Source of the DNA: Tritrichomonas foetus
Lineage: Eukaryota > Parabasalia > Tritrichomonadida > Tritrichomonadidae
Assembly: GCA_001839685.1 (NCBI GenBank)
Contig: MLAK01000790.1
Span: 1 to 62,590, forward strand
Length of the DNA: 62,590 nucleotides
Direction: 5' to 3'
The first letter of the stretch is position 1. The number at the start of each line of letters is the position of its first letter. This document shows positions 30,217 through 40,402 of the stretch, piece after piece. The translations under genes were made by a program, and so were the position numbers. The notes below the pieces were generated by a model. That model was not told the DNA's origin. It ran no database searches and saw only the letters and a program-made list of their open reading frames with translations.

Positions 30217-30698
30217 TGATTTCGAAAAAATAAACATAAATAAAGTATTCAAATTTATTTGAGAGGTTTTCATTTTCATTTTGGTTTTTGAATTTTTTGG
30301 TGATGTGAAACAAAAAATCACCAAGTTCAAATGCTGAGATGATTCTCTGATCGATGTATGATTGCTAACGGTGTACAATTGTATGATATGTTTCTGAATT
30401 GATATGTTTCGGAATAAGATGCTTCATGGCACATCTTACACATTGAAAATTCATGATGTGAGACACCAATACCATCAATCAACAATTTGAGAAATTGAAA
30501 ATATCAAACTAATACGAGAGTAATAGAAGAAAAGTATTAAAGAAGAAAAGCATTAGAAAAGAAAAGTATTAGAAAAGAAAAGTATTAGAAAAGAAAAGTA
30601 TTCAATGGGTTTTCATATAATTAACAATAAAAAAATACAAAAAAATAATGGCTAACAATTGCTTTTATTACATTTGAAATCAAAAGATGAAAGATGGA
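30217..30698. repeat. Intergenic with 16-bp tandem repeat
   Basis: Three perfect copies of AGAAAAGAAAAGTATT (30555-30570, 30571-30586, 30587-30602) are preceded by degenerate units from about 30525. They lie beyond the 3' end of the kinase gene (stop at 30699) and upstream of the acidic-protein gene. The rest of the 482 bp shows no gene. Confidence 0.85.
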
Positions 30699-32726
30699 TT
30701 ATTCATAAATATTTCGGTGTTTCGGTGCACGAAGTCGAGCTACAGCATGAGTGTCTTTAAAGTTGAATTCTGTTGTTGGAAATTGGACACGAAGTCTAGA
30801 ATTCTGAATGGCAGATTGAATGAGTGAAAAATATCCTGGAATACGCCTCAAAACTGTAGATTCAATATATTCTGGTTCAATGTTGAATTGTAGCAATTTA
30901 GCTGTAATATAAAGTAATAATTGATAGAGATCACAAATATCATCAGCCATAACTTGACATGGTGCTTTGTTGAATACTTTTAAAAAGAGTTCCATCATAT
31001 CAAAGATCTTCTTGATTACACTGACGCTAACTGGTGGATTTCCTGGTGGCGGTGGTGAAGTTTTATTTGCCCGAGTGAAATCAGAAAGGGAATAATTTCC
31101 TTCAAACATTGGAAAATCAATTGCAAATTCTTTTCTTTTCATTAAATATGAATTTAATGATTGGTTTAAAGTATTTAAAACTGTATTAGAAGTAGTTTCT
31201 GTTTCAAATGAACTAATCATTGAAAGTATTTTTGTTCCTTTTGAACCTGATTCACGTGCAAATTCGAATAAAAATGTTGGTGTCGTTGAACTTCCAGATA
31301 AATTTGAAAGAATTACACTTAATGTTGAATCATCGGCTGAATAAAGTTTCCTCTTCAATATCGATGGATTACTTTTCATCAGAATGATGTTTTCATTATC
31401 ATTTGGTGTTTGATATAATGCACTTAGTGAAGAGCTGGAAGCATTCAAAGAGCTATTTGTATTAAAAGCATTGTTTGTATTAAAAGCACTGGTTGCTTCT
31501 GATGATTCTGAAATTTCAATCGAACGTTCTTCAAATTCAATTAAAAAATCAGAAGCATCTTCAAGATTAACAATTTGAGTTGGCTGATTGCTTGTAAATG
31601 TTTCGGTATTTGAGTTTTCTTTTTCTTCTTCTTCTTGAATCTTTTGTTTGAAAAGTTTTTCGAATTCTACTTGATCATATTCATAAACTGCACCACAAAC
31701 AAGTTCTGCTTCTTCATCCATTTCTACGTCACTTTCATCACTCAAAAGCTGAGATGGAGGTGGTTGTAATTGAAGAATTTGTTTGATATATTTTCGTGAT
31801 GTTAATTTTGCTGATTGTTTGATCTTTTTGGCTAAAGATGTCTCTTTAAGACCATAATGTGTTCGAAATTCTAAATCAAGTTGTTGAATGTTTGGTCTTT
31901 TTGTAGGGTCGATTTGTAAACATTTCGAAACAATTTGTTTAAGAAATTCATCAACTTTCCAATTTTGTTTCCATTGATAATTCCCGTTCAGAATCAGATT
32001 TGGTGATCCACCTGGGAATGCATCTTTAAATGTACATATTTTATATAAAAAGCAGCCAAGATTCCAAATATCGACTTTTTCACCGATTTCAATTCCTTGA
32101 CTTAAATTGACAAGTTCTGGGGCTCGGTTGAATGGACTAGTATTAGCCAATATATCATTATATGCTTGTGATTTCTCTGCGTCATTTTGCAATTTGTATC
32201 TTCGGAATGAGGCTGACGAGAATTCTGATATTTTCCATATGCCATTTTTGCAGAGAATGTTTTCGACTTTTATATCACGGTGGAAAATCGGAGGTGTCTG
32301 CTCATGCATGAATTTGACTGCAGCTAAAACCGACGAAAATATATCAACAATTTTTTCTGTCGTGAATCCTTTCATTAAAACTTTACTGAATTCCCTGAGA
32401 AGAGATGTCTCACAATTTTCTACAAGAATCTTGAACGATTTGTCAACGGCGGCGACACCTTCGATCTTGACTATATTTGGATGGCTTGAAAGTGATTTTT
32501 GAATACTGATTTCGTTATTAATGCGTTGAATAGCGTCATCATCTTGCGATTGAAGGATTTTAATCGTGTGTTTTGCGTTGGCAGAATCTGTGCATAAGAA
32601 AACGGCTCCGTATTGATGGTCTATGATTTTTTCTTGAACAGTAACTTTTATTCCTTCGATGGAATAGGATGTTCCGATATAATTCTTAGCAACAACTCCT
32701 CCAGCTGTACGGGAAGTGGATTTCAT
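30699..32726 (-). CDS. NAK-family (AAK1/GAK-like) kinase with altered DFG
   Basis: 675 residues. The kinase domain covers about residues 20-295 and resembles the NAK family, which phosphorylates clathrin adaptor subunits: FHRDIKVENILCKNG is the family-typical catalytic loop (K-V-E-N). The nucleotide-binding Lys (about K56) and helix-C Glu (about E72) are present, as is HRD (149-151). The metal-binding DFG is replaced by EFS (168-170). The activation segment keeps a plausible APE-like motif (RAPELVNL). The C-terminal 380 residues are Ser/Asn-rich, with acidic and proline stretches and a conserved-looking helical end (about 555-675). The protein may be a weak kinase or a pseudokinase. It shares a 280-bp divergent spacer with the PAP2 gene. 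Confidence 0.85.
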   Translation of the reverse strand: MKSTSRTAGGVVAKNYIGTSYSIEGIKVTVQEKIIDHQYGAVFLCTDSANAKHTIKILQSQDDDAIQRINNEISIQKSLSSHPNIVKIEGVAAVDKSFKILVENCETSLLREFSKVLMKGFTTEKIVDIFSSVLAAVKFMHEQTPPIFHRDIKVENILCKNGIWKISEFSSASFRRYKLQNDAEKSQAYNDILANTSPFNRAPELVNLSQGIEIGEKVDIWNLGCFLYKICTFKDAFPGGSPNLILNGNYQWKQNWKVDEFLKQIVSKCLQIDPTKRPNIQQLDLEFRTHYGLKETSLAKKIKQSAKLTSRKYIKQILQLQPPPSQLLSDESDVEMDEEAELVCGAVYEYDQVEFEKLFKQKIQEEEEKENSNTETFTSNQPTQIVNLEDASDFLIEFEERSIEISESSEATSAFNTNNAFNTNSSLNASSSSLSALYQTPNDNENIILMKSNPSILKRKLYSADDSTLSVILSNLSGSSTTPTFLFEFARESGSKGTKILSMISSFETETTSNTVLNTLNQSLNSYLMKRKEFAIDFPMFEGNYSLSDFTRANKTSPPPPGNPPVSVSVIKKIFDMMELFLKVFNKAPCQVMADDICDLYQLLLYITAKLLQFNIEPEYIESTVLRRIPGYFSLIQSAIQNSRLRVQFPTTEFNFKDTHAVARLRAPKHRNIYE

Positions 32727-33006
32727 GCGAGAATTGCAATTGACTAAAAAATAAGGTAAATAATATGGTGAATTTAGTCATATTTTACGGAAATTGTGAA
32801 GTTTATTGACATTTTTACCTGAAGGTTTCCGATTAACAATCATAGAAATAAATCAATGGTTTATCTTAAACGATGGGCAAATTTTGATTATTCAATTAAC
32901 CACATATTTGGCCTTGTAAAAAGATATGTACGTTTAAAATGACGAACTTTTTCAATTACGGTATTCAAACGATTTTTTTTGAATTCATCAACCAAATTTT
33001 ACAAAA

Positions 33007-33738
33007 ATGGTCTCTGCAAAAGAAGTATTTGTGGATTATCACCTTATCGATATTATACTCTTGCTTATTCTTTGTGTGTTTTGGTATATACTCCAAAACG
33101 CGAATCCAAATCGATTATACGTTCCAAAAAGAGATCCTCATTGCAGTTATCCGCACTACGATACAGGAATGAAAGAAGCAACAAACTTATTTGTCGTCGT
33201 TATATGTCCAGTAATTGTCTATTCAATACTTTACGGTATTATTAAGACGAAAGGAATAATGGATGGATTAATTCCGTTTGATTATCTATTTGTAATAATT
33301 GGCCACATTGGATGTGTCATCTTGACAAACATTCTCGGAAATATATTAAAGCTACAAGTTGGACGTCCAAGACCAGATTTTTTTGATGTATTAGGAATCA
33401 ACGCAAATTCAGAAACAGCTCAGCCTGATGGAATGTCAAATAAGCAATACATTGAATGTTTCAAATCATTCCCATCAGGCCACACAACGTCAGCCGCATG
33501 CGGAATGATTTACTTCATCCTGTTTTTGCAAAAAGCGATCATTACACATCAATTTTGGATATATTTTCTGAAGATATGTCCAATTTTGTATACTTTTTAT
33601 ATCGCTGCAATGAGAATTACTGAGCATCGACATCATTTCGAGGATGTGCTTGCAGGGCTTATTATTGGCCTTACATTCCCAATAATATTCTTTTCGGGAG
33701 CAACTGAATATATTTTCACACAACAACCATTTCCATAA
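33007..33738 (+). CDS. PAP2 lipid phosphate phosphatase
   Basis: 243 residues with about six membrane segments. All three PAP2 motifs are present: KLQVGRPRP (K115 to P123), PSGH (156-159), and RITEHRHHFED with R203, H209 and D213. Such enzymes dephosphorylate phosphatidic acid, diacylglycerol pyrophosphate or lyso-phosphatidate at membranes. Length and topology match the eukaryotic LPP/DPP1 group. The ATG at 33007 is preceded by AACTTTTT at 32945-32952. Confidence 0.93.
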   Translation: MVSAKEVFVDYHLIDIILLLILCVFWYILQNANPNRLYVPKRDPHCSYPHYDTGMKEATNLFVVVICPVIVYSILYGIIKTKGIMDGLIPFDYLFVIIGHIGCVILTNILGNILKLQVGRPRPDFFDVLGINANSETAQPDGMSNKQYIECFKSFPSGHTTSAACGMIYFILFLQKAIITHQFWIYFLKICPILYTFYIAAMRITEHRHHFEDVLAGLIIGLTFPIIFFSGATEYIFTQQPFP

Positions 33739-34044
33739 AAAAATAAATTATTGATGGAAATGGAAATCAACTCAAAAACAATTCTACGAGTAGATTTTCA
33801 TGTATATATTAAAAAAACAACCATAATGGCAGATCAAATGAAAGGAAAGAGGAGATATTTAAATAACTTTCTCATTATGCACTTCCAAAACCACAAAAAT
33901 TCAATGCTTTTGTAAATCAGATCAACACGCTTCTATCGCATGTAGATTCTATGAGGAAAATATCCGCAGAAAAATATTCTTTTTGAAATTATTCGAAAGA
34001 ATGTAATTACTCTCTGAAAAACGAACAATACATTTGATTCAAAT
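33739..34044. other. Intergenic before element copy 2
   Basis: 306 bp without a gene. The 8 bp before the element, ATTCAAAT (34037-34044), should be one half of a target duplication, but its partner lies in the unsequenced gap or is absent. Confidence 0.5.
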
Positions 34045-35054
34045 AGATGTATACAAACCAAATAGTCTTAACGTACGAAATCACTAAAATGATCCTTATC
34101 ATCAGTATTACTTAATACCATCAGTCAAAAATCAAAACCCAAATAGCTAAAAGAATGACGAAAATTTCCCTTATCGCAAACTTCGCAAATGGCCGAATTC
34201 AAAAATATTTCGAAAATGATTCTGAAGAAGCTATTGTTTCAGTTTTCGGGTGAACAGCTTTCAGTCAATTGTTAAATCTATTTTTTATAGTTATGAGCCA
34301 TATTTATTCATAGTTTTGAAATTTTGCAACAATTAAACCGAAAAAAGAGCGATTTTGGAGAAAGCCTAAAAAAAAATTGTGAGAAGCTTTTTTTCCAAGA
34401 ATCACAAAGATTATAATACTGCTTCCCATAATTCTATTTACACTTCTTCTATCGATTTTTAATTAAAAATCGCGAAAATTTTGATAGTTTTAACTCAGTG
34501 ATGTTGAATTAATTCAATTTCCATTTGACAAATATGAATGTATTGAAATCTTTTCTGTCATAAAATTTTAGTATATGAAGAAAATAGACTGGCAGTCCTC
34601 AACAGCACATTCTCAAGCAGGGATACAGATACAACGATTGAAAGACCAAATCAAGAAAAATGGAATCCAATATGTTTTTTTCCAGACTCGATGCCAAGTG
34701 AATTTTCTGATGACTCGCCATTTAGATGGCAAAACATTCGTAATCTTCTCATTGATGCCTAAATTTTTTTTATTTATATCAAAATTATTAATATTTTTTT
34801 TATACTTCATTTTTGTATTTTGGAAAACATTATAATTTTCGATGGAGGGTCATATGATAATAAAAAGCACGATTTATGATAAGAAATAATCAAGATATTA
34901 ATGCTATAAAATCACTTTTTATCTCAATAATTCTCAGAAATTTCTGTGGGGTTTATTTTTTTCTCACAATTTTTTTTTGGATTTGGTTTTCTCTGTATCT
35001 TGATTTTTAAATTATAATATTTATATATTATTAATAGGATTACAATTAAATAAT
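34045..35054 (+). mobile_element. TIR element copy 2, deleted form, truncated by gap
   Basis: Starts with the terminal AGATGTATACAAAC and is colinear with copy 4 except for the same 159-bp internal deletion seen in copies 1 and 3. The sequence stops about 88 bp short of the expected second terminus, at an N gap (35055-35189). It is head to head with copy 3, which begins at the mirror-image position on the other side of the gap. Confidence 0.88.
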
Positions 35055-35189
35055 NNNNNNNNNNNNNNNNNNNNNNNNNNNNNNNNNNNNNNNNNNNNNN
35101 NNNNNNNNNNNNNNNNNNNNNNNNNNNNNNNNNNNNNNNNNNNNNNNNNNNNNNNNNNNNNNNNNNNNNNNNNNNNNNNNNNNNNNNNN
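35055..35189. other. Assembly gap (135 N) between inverted element copies
   Basis: The bases on either side are perfect mirror images (…ATTAAATAAT and ATTATTTAAT…). Completing both elements would need about 176 bp plus any DNA between them, so the stated gap length is probably an estimate. Confidence 0.95.
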
Positions 35190-36199
35190 ATTATTTAATT
35201 GTAATCCTATTAATAATATATAAATATTATAATTTAAAAATCAAGATACAGAGAAAACCAAATCCAAAAAAAAATTGTGAGAAAAAAATAAACCCCACAG
35301 AAATTTCTGAGAATTATAGAGATAAAAAGTGATTTTATAGCATTAATATCTTGATTATTTCTTATCATAAATCGTGCTTTTTATTATCATATGACCCTCC
35401 ATCGAAAATTATAATGTTTTCCAAAATACAAAAATGAAGTATAAAAAAAATATTAATAATTTTGATATAAATAAAAAAAATTTAGGCATCAATGAGAAGA
35501 TTACGAATGTTTTGCCATCTAAATGGCGAGTCATCAGAAAATTCACTTGGCATCGAGTCTGGAAAAAAACATATTGGATTCCATTTTTCTTGATTTGGTC
35601 TTTCAATCGTTGTATCTGTATCCCTGCTTGAGAATGTGCTGTTGAGGACTGCCAGTCTATTTTCTTCATATACTAAAATTTTATGACAGAAAAGATTTCA
35701 ATACATTCATATTTGTCAAATGGAAATTGAATTAATTCAACATCACTGAGTTAAAACTATCAAAATTTTCGCGATTTTTAATTAAAAATCGATAGAAGAA
35801 GTGTAAATAGAATTATGGGAAGCAGTATTATAATCTTTGTGATTCTTGGAAAAAAAGCTTCTCACAATTTTTTTTTAGGCTTCCTCCAAAATCGCTCTTT
35901 TTTCGGTTTAATTGTTGCAAAATTTCAAAACTATGAATAAATATGGCTCATAACTATAAAAAATAGATTTAACAATTGACTGAAAGCTGTTCACCCGAAA
36001 ACTGAAACAATAGCTTCTTCAGAATCATTTTCGAAATATTTTTGAATTCGGCCATTTGCGAAGTTTGCGATAAGGGAAATTTTCGTCATTCTTTTAGCTA
36101 TTTGGGTTTTGATTTTTGACTGATGGTATTAAGTAATACTGATGATAAGGATCATTTTAGTGATTTCGTACGTTAAGACTATTTGGTTTGTATACATCT
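35190..36199 (-). mobile_element. TIR element copy 3, deleted form, truncated by gap
   Basis: Ends with GTTTGTATACATCT at 36199 and has the 159-bp deletion. It differs from copy 2 at some bases (for example ATAGAG at about 35316, where copy 2 has the complement of ATTGAG, and CCTCC near 35883), so it is not simply a mirrored assembly duplicate. The end of the element lies only 43 bp before the ArfGAP start codon and 9 bp before an AAAAAGTT motif. The 8 bp after it (GATTGAGA) do not match the 8 bp before copy 2, which argues that these are separate insertions or a joined contig. Confidence 0.88.
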
Positions 36200-36208
36200 G
36201 ATTGAGAC

Positions 36209-36216
36209 AAAAAGTT
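36209..36216. promoter_or_regulatory. AAAAAGTT motif in a 43-bp ArfGAP promoter
   Basis: Only 43 bp separate the mobile element from the ArfGAP ATG, and this motif is the one recurring promoter-like signal in it. If the gene is expressed, its core promoter is either these 43 bp or lies inside the element. Confidence 0.35.
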
Positions 36217-36242
36217 TTCAATAAGCCCAGTGATCACAAAAT

Positions 36243-37676
36243 ATGTCAGGCGATCCAAAGAAGAGAGTTCAGGCCGCTATGCAACTTCCACAGAACTGCA
36301 GGTGCGCAGACTGTGGCGCCAAAGACCCACGCTGGGCTTCTTCCACACTCGGAATTTTCATTTGCATAAATTGCAGTGGAAGGCATCGCAATCTCGGCAC
36401 ACACATCACATTTGTGAGGTCCTGCACACTCGACTCGTGGACGGACGAACAAGCGAAAATTATGGAATCGATCGGCAATCAAATATCAAATCAATATTGG
36501 GAGGCACGTTTGCCACCTGATTATCGACGACCAGCCACAGATGACCTCGAAGGTCTCACAAAATTCATCCGGGCGAAATACGAGCTCAGGAAGTGGGTTG
36601 ATCCAAATCGCATTCCACCAAACGAAGCCTTGAGAAACGGCGGATCAGTCAATCAAAATAACGGAGCAGCACCGAAAAGGAGGAGAGTCCACAGACATCA
36701 AAACGATTCAACAGAAGAAGAATTAAATCAAACAATATCTCGATCATCTTCAGAGCCCCAAATGTTCAGTCCGAATCATGCATTTGCTCCAAATGGTCAA
36801 TACCCACAACAATTCAATCCCTACGCCTCTCCCAACCCGCAAATGCAGCAAATGTCTCAACCACAGCAAAACGCCGATTTACTTGGATTTAATCAACCAC
36901 AACCACAACAACAATCACAAAACGGACTCGATTTGCTCGGATTTGGCCAGCCTGCCCCACAACAACAGCAAAATCAATTTTCACCTCAATTTAACCAACA
37001 ACCGCCACAACAGCAGCAACAACAACAATTTAATCCATTCATGCAAAAACCACAAAATTCACTGGGAGCACCACCTCAGCCGCAATATCAAAATTACGCG
37101 CAAAATCAATTTTCACCTCAATTTAACCAACAACCGCCACAACAGCAGCAACAACAACAATTTAATCCATTCATGCAAAAACCACAAAATTCACTGGGAG
37201 CACCACCTCAGCCGCAATATCAAAATTACGCGCAAAATCAATTTTCACCTCAATTTAACCAACAACCGCCACAACAGCAGCAACAACAACAATTTAATCC
37301 ATTCATGCAAAAACCACAAAATTCACTGGGAGCACCACCTCAGCCGCAATATCAAAATTACGCGCAAAATCAATTTTCACCTCAATTTAACCAACAACCG
37401 CCACAAAATGATCGTCAATCCCTCAAATTATTGCTTTCCAATACACAAATGGGCGCACCTGCTCAATCACTTAGGCAACAACTTGGTGGACCATCATACG
37501 GAGCGCCAAACATGATGGGAATGAACATGGGTATGCCAATGGGAATGAATCCAAATATGGTAATGATGAACCAAAATATGATGAATATGAACATGTATGG
37601 AGGAGCTTACAGAATGCCAAATATGCCACGCTCACAGTCTAATGATCCATCTAACAGCGGATTCCACTTTCATTAA
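36243..37676 (+). CDS. ArfGAP with Gln-rich NPF repeats
   Basis: 477 residues. The N-terminal ArfGAP domain has the zinc motif C21-x2-C24-x16-C41-x2-C44 and the arginine finger in GRHRNLG (about R49), so it should stimulate GTP hydrolysis by Arf on coated membranes. It resembles SMAP/Age2-type proteins. After a basic linker comes a Gln/Pro-rich region with two LLGF clathrin-box-like motifs ([16 protein letters not shown]). Three identical 44-residue units follow, each with one NPF (an EH-domain ligand), and then a Met/Asn-rich tail. The frame is continuous and uses an ATG right after element copy 3. Confidence 0.93.
   Translation: MSGDPKKRVQAAMQLPQNCRCADCGAKDPRWASSTLGIFICINCSGRHRNLGTHITFVRSCTLDSWTDEQAKIMESIGNQISNQYWEARLPPDYRRPATDDLEGLTKFIRAKYELRKWVDPNRIPPNEALRNGGSVNQNNGAAPKRRRVHRHQNDSTEEELNQTISRSSSEPQMFSPNHAFAPNGQYPQQFNPYASPNPQMQQMSQPQQNADLLGFNQPQPQQQSQNGLDLLGFGQPAPQQQQNQFSPQFNQQPPQQQQQQQFNPFMQKPQNSLGAPPQPQYQNYAQNQFSPQFNQQPPQQQQQQQFNPFMQKPQNSLGAPPQPQYQNYAQNQFSPQFNQQPPQQQQQQQFNPFMQKPQNSLGAPPQPQYQNYAQNQFSPQFNQQPPQNDRQSLKLLLSNTQMGAPAQSLRQQLGGPSYGAPNMMGMNMGMPMGMNPNMVMMNQNMMNMNMYGGAYRMPNMPRSQSNDPSNSGFHFH
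36972..37406. repeat. Perfect 132-bp in-frame tandem repeat
   Basis: Three full units (36972-37103, 37104-37235, 37236-37367) plus a partial fourth (to about 37406) appear identical base for base by eye. Each encodes 44 residues with a poly-Gln run and one NPF. A 132-bp unit keeps frame, so unit number can vary without breaking the protein. Confidence 0.93.
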
Positions 37677-37930
37677 AATATTCTATTTAGTTTTAATTCG
37701 AGTTGAAAAATTAATGTTGAAAATAAAAAACACAAATCTTTCCAAACACTCATCTTTTGTTTGATAATTTTTAGATTTACTATTTATTAAATATAAAAAT
37801 AATAATGGTATACCATTGCATAAATAATTCCGAACAATTGTTGTTGGGCCATACTGAACAAATTAAAGAAAGAAAGATCAAAATTATTATTTGTTTTGTT
37901 TTCGACAAAAGAAGTAACAAAAAATAATAA

Positions 37931-40402
37931 TTATTTCATTCCACTATTCACATTCAGTCCAGAAAAGAGTTTTGCTGCAGTTGGATTTGTTGGTGCAGTC
38001 TTTTTAGGTGGAGGTCCTGCACTTAATCCTGCAAATAGGCTTGCTCCTTGTGCTGCATTTCCTTGTTTTAGTTCTTGTCCTTGTGGTTGCATCTGTGACT
38101 GACCAGGTTGTTGAATAGGCTGACCAAATCGTGGTGAATATTGGGTATGTGGTTGCTGATATTGTTGTTGTTGTTGTTGCATACCATAGTTTGGTAGTGG
38201 ACCTGGGGGACCAACTTGTGGAGCGATATAACTTGACTGTGGGATTGAAGGCTGTTGTTGTTGAGACATTGATCCATATGAAGAGCCAACTGCACCATAA
38301 GGTTGTGTGGATCCAACAGATCCATAATTGGATGATGGAAGTGGTCCTGGAGGAAGGTGTGTGTTTGGAGGAGGTGCAGGCGGTCCAACATAAGGAGCCT
38401 GTGAAGGAGTATCACCTTCAACATTAAACGAATTCTCATTCTTCTTTTTGCCAAAGTGGAACAAAGAAGCAAGTTTACTTTTCTTTGGTTCATTGCCTTC
38501 ATCTGGTGCTAATTGCTGCGATTGTGGTTGTTGACCTTGTTGTAAAGTAGGATCATCATGATGTTGTTCAGCAACAATTGAAGATCCTGGAGGTTGTAAC
38601 CCCATTTGATACAAATGTGTTTGGCTTTCAGATGATCTTCTTCGAGCAAGCTCGATTTCTTTTATGTCTAGTGCATCTGCTTTAATAGGTACAACAATAT
38701 CTTCTTTTTCATGAGATTCAGTTGGATGCCAAGAAGCAGCTCTTTCTTCAATGTTTCGTTCTTCCTTTAGACGAGTTATGGAATCAAGAATGATATCTGC
38801 TAGTTGTCCAGAAATATCAGACGGTACTCCAGGTGTAGACATAATAGCTGTTGCCATTGGAACAATGAATTTCATTTGACTTGTGATTGAACATTTAACC
38901 ATTGTTAAAACAGAAATAATCGAAAGGGCAATTGGCGCTCTTGGCATTCGAATCCAACAGATTATAAGTTTTGGAATAATGACAAATACGAACTTATCAT
39001 TATTTACTTTAATTGAACATTTTCCAATACATTCAATGACACTGCAAACAATTTCTGTGTCATCAAAAGTCGCAATGAAATCAAGAAGTGTTGGAAGAAG
39101 TGAGCCCAAAATATTGGATTCACTCATTGTTTGAATAACATGAGGAATGTGCTTAATTGCTTCAAGTCTTAAATTATGGTGTGGACTTTGTAAAGAATTA
39201 ATAAAAATTGGGAAAATTATTTCATTTTGAAGTTTATCTGGTACTTTCGCAACAATTATATGGACAACATTCAGAATAGCAATGGCTAATGTTGGTGGTT
39301 CAACAATTTTGAGAACTTGTCGAAGTGGCTGAATAATTTGTTCAACAAAAGCTTCATCGTCAAATTTTTCGCCAATACTGAAAATAACTGGAATTAAAAC
39401 AGGACCATAAAACGTGGAATTTCGTACTTCTTCGACAAAAATTGGTAAAAAGTGATATTGTAAAATACGTTCAGAAAAAAGTGGTAATGATCGAGTCAGG
39501 CCTTGGAAGAACTGCATTCTATCGTTCACTTCTTTTGTGGCGAGAAGACTAATAAAACGAAGTGATCGAATAGAAAGTTGTAAAAATGCAGGTGATTTTA
39601 TAATTTCTTCAATTGTAGGTCGTTCATTTGGTTCGTAACTCATGCATTTCAAAAGAAGGTCGTGCATGGGCTCACTCATATTATCTGGTGTCTTAAATGC
39701 ACCTGCAGAAACGGTAACAATTGCTTCTTCAACAGTTGTCGCCATATACACAGGACCCTTTTTGTTGTAAGCTGCGAAAAGAACAGCGCCATATGAAAAC
39801 ACATCAGAAGCTGCCGTTACTTGTTTGTTTTCGAGGTATTCTGGTGCAGTATAGCAGACGTTTGGATTGAGTGGGTTTTCTAAATATTTGCCATAGGATG
39901 GAATAACCGGCTCTCCAATGAAAGGAGTTGAATAGTTCAATGCGAAGACTTTGACCTGAAGCGATTTCGTAAGACATATAGAATCCGGAGTTAACCCTAA
40001 ATGAAGCAAATTGACTTTGCAATGTATAAAAGAAAGCGTTTGGGCAAGCTGATCGGCAACATACGTTATATCGTCGGCGTTTAATGCTTTATCGCTTTCG
40101 AGAGTACTTTCGACAGGCTCAGCAGAAAATCCAAATTGTTTGGGATTTTCGCTGACATCGTAAATTTTGAGAATGTTCGGATGATGGATTCGTCTCTGTT
40201 TGTTGACTGATTCGATGCAACTTTCATTGAATTTTTGACAATCTAATTTCGATTTCATCACTCTTTTCACTTCTTTCGTGTCTAAGAGCCAAAGCGAAAC
40301 AGGCTCGCCGGTAGATTTTCGAGTGGCTGAGTGGACTTTCCAAAATCGAGAGGTGAAAGTTGGGTTAATGTTATTGAAATTATCGGAGATTCCGCTTCCC
40401 AT
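37931..40402 (-). CDS. SCYL2-like (SCY1 family) pseudokinase with HEAT repeats
   Basis: 823 residues from the ATG at 40402. That start gives MGSGIS, a fitting N-myristoylation signal, and lies downstream of an AACTTTTT motif (40466-40473 on the complement). The frame is open to another ATG at 40492. An N-terminal kinase-like domain lacks the catalytic loop (LLHLGLTPDSICL in place of HRD...N) and the DFG (VFALNYS), as in SCY1-like proteins. HEAT-type helices occupy about residues 310-600. The C-terminal 220 residues are Gln/Pro/Gly-rich. SCYL2/CVAK104 works on clathrin-coated vesicles between the trans-Golgi network and endosomes. The gene is convergent with the ArfGAP gene. Confidence 0.9.
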   Translation of the reverse strand: MGSGISDNFNNINPTFTSRFWKVHSATRKSTGEPVSLWLLDTKEVKRVMKSKLDCQKFNESCIESVNKQRRIHHPNILKIYDVSENPKQFGFSAEPVESTLESDKALNADDITYVADQLAQTLSFIHCKVNLLHLGLTPDSICLTKSLQVKVFALNYSTPFIGEPVIPSYGKYLENPLNPNVCYTAPEYLENKQVTAASDVFSYGAVLFAAYNKKGPVYMATTVEEAIVTVSAGAFKTPDNMSEPMHDLLLKCMSYEPNERPTIEEIIKSPAFLQLSIRSLRFISLLATKEVNDRMQFFQGLTRSLPLFSERILQYHFLPIFVEEVRNSTFYGPVLIPVIFSIGEKFDDEAFVEQIIQPLRQVLKIVEPPTLAIAILNVVHIIVAKVPDKLQNEIIFPIFINSLQSPHHNLRLEAIKHIPHVIQTMSESNILGSLLPTLLDFIATFDDTEIVCSVIECIGKCSIKVNNDKFVFVIIPKLIICWIRMPRAPIALSIISVLTMVKCSITSQMKFIVPMATAIMSTPGVPSDISGQLADIILDSITRLKEERNIEERAASWHPTESHEKEDIVVPIKADALDIKEIELARRRSSESQTHLYQMGLQPPGSSIVAEQHHDDPTLQQGQQPQSQQLAPDEGNEPKKSKLASLFHFGKKKNENSFNVEGDTPSQAPYVGPPAPPPNTHLPPGPLPSSNYGSVGSTQPYGAVGSSYGSMSQQQQPSIPQSSYIAPQVGPPGPLPNYGMQQQQQQYQQPHTQYSPRFGQPIQQPGQSQMQPQGQELKQGNAAQGASLFAGLSAGPPPKKTAPTNPTAAKLFSGLNVNSGMK

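Noticed and set aside
34045..36199. Simple mirror-image assembly artefact
   Set aside because: The two arms differ at several bases, so they are distinct copies, although a scaffold misjoin through the repeat is still possible.
36778..37515. 245-codon frame in the ArfGAP repeat region
   Set aside because: A shadow of the CAA-rich repeat in a second frame; it has no start context or homology of its own.
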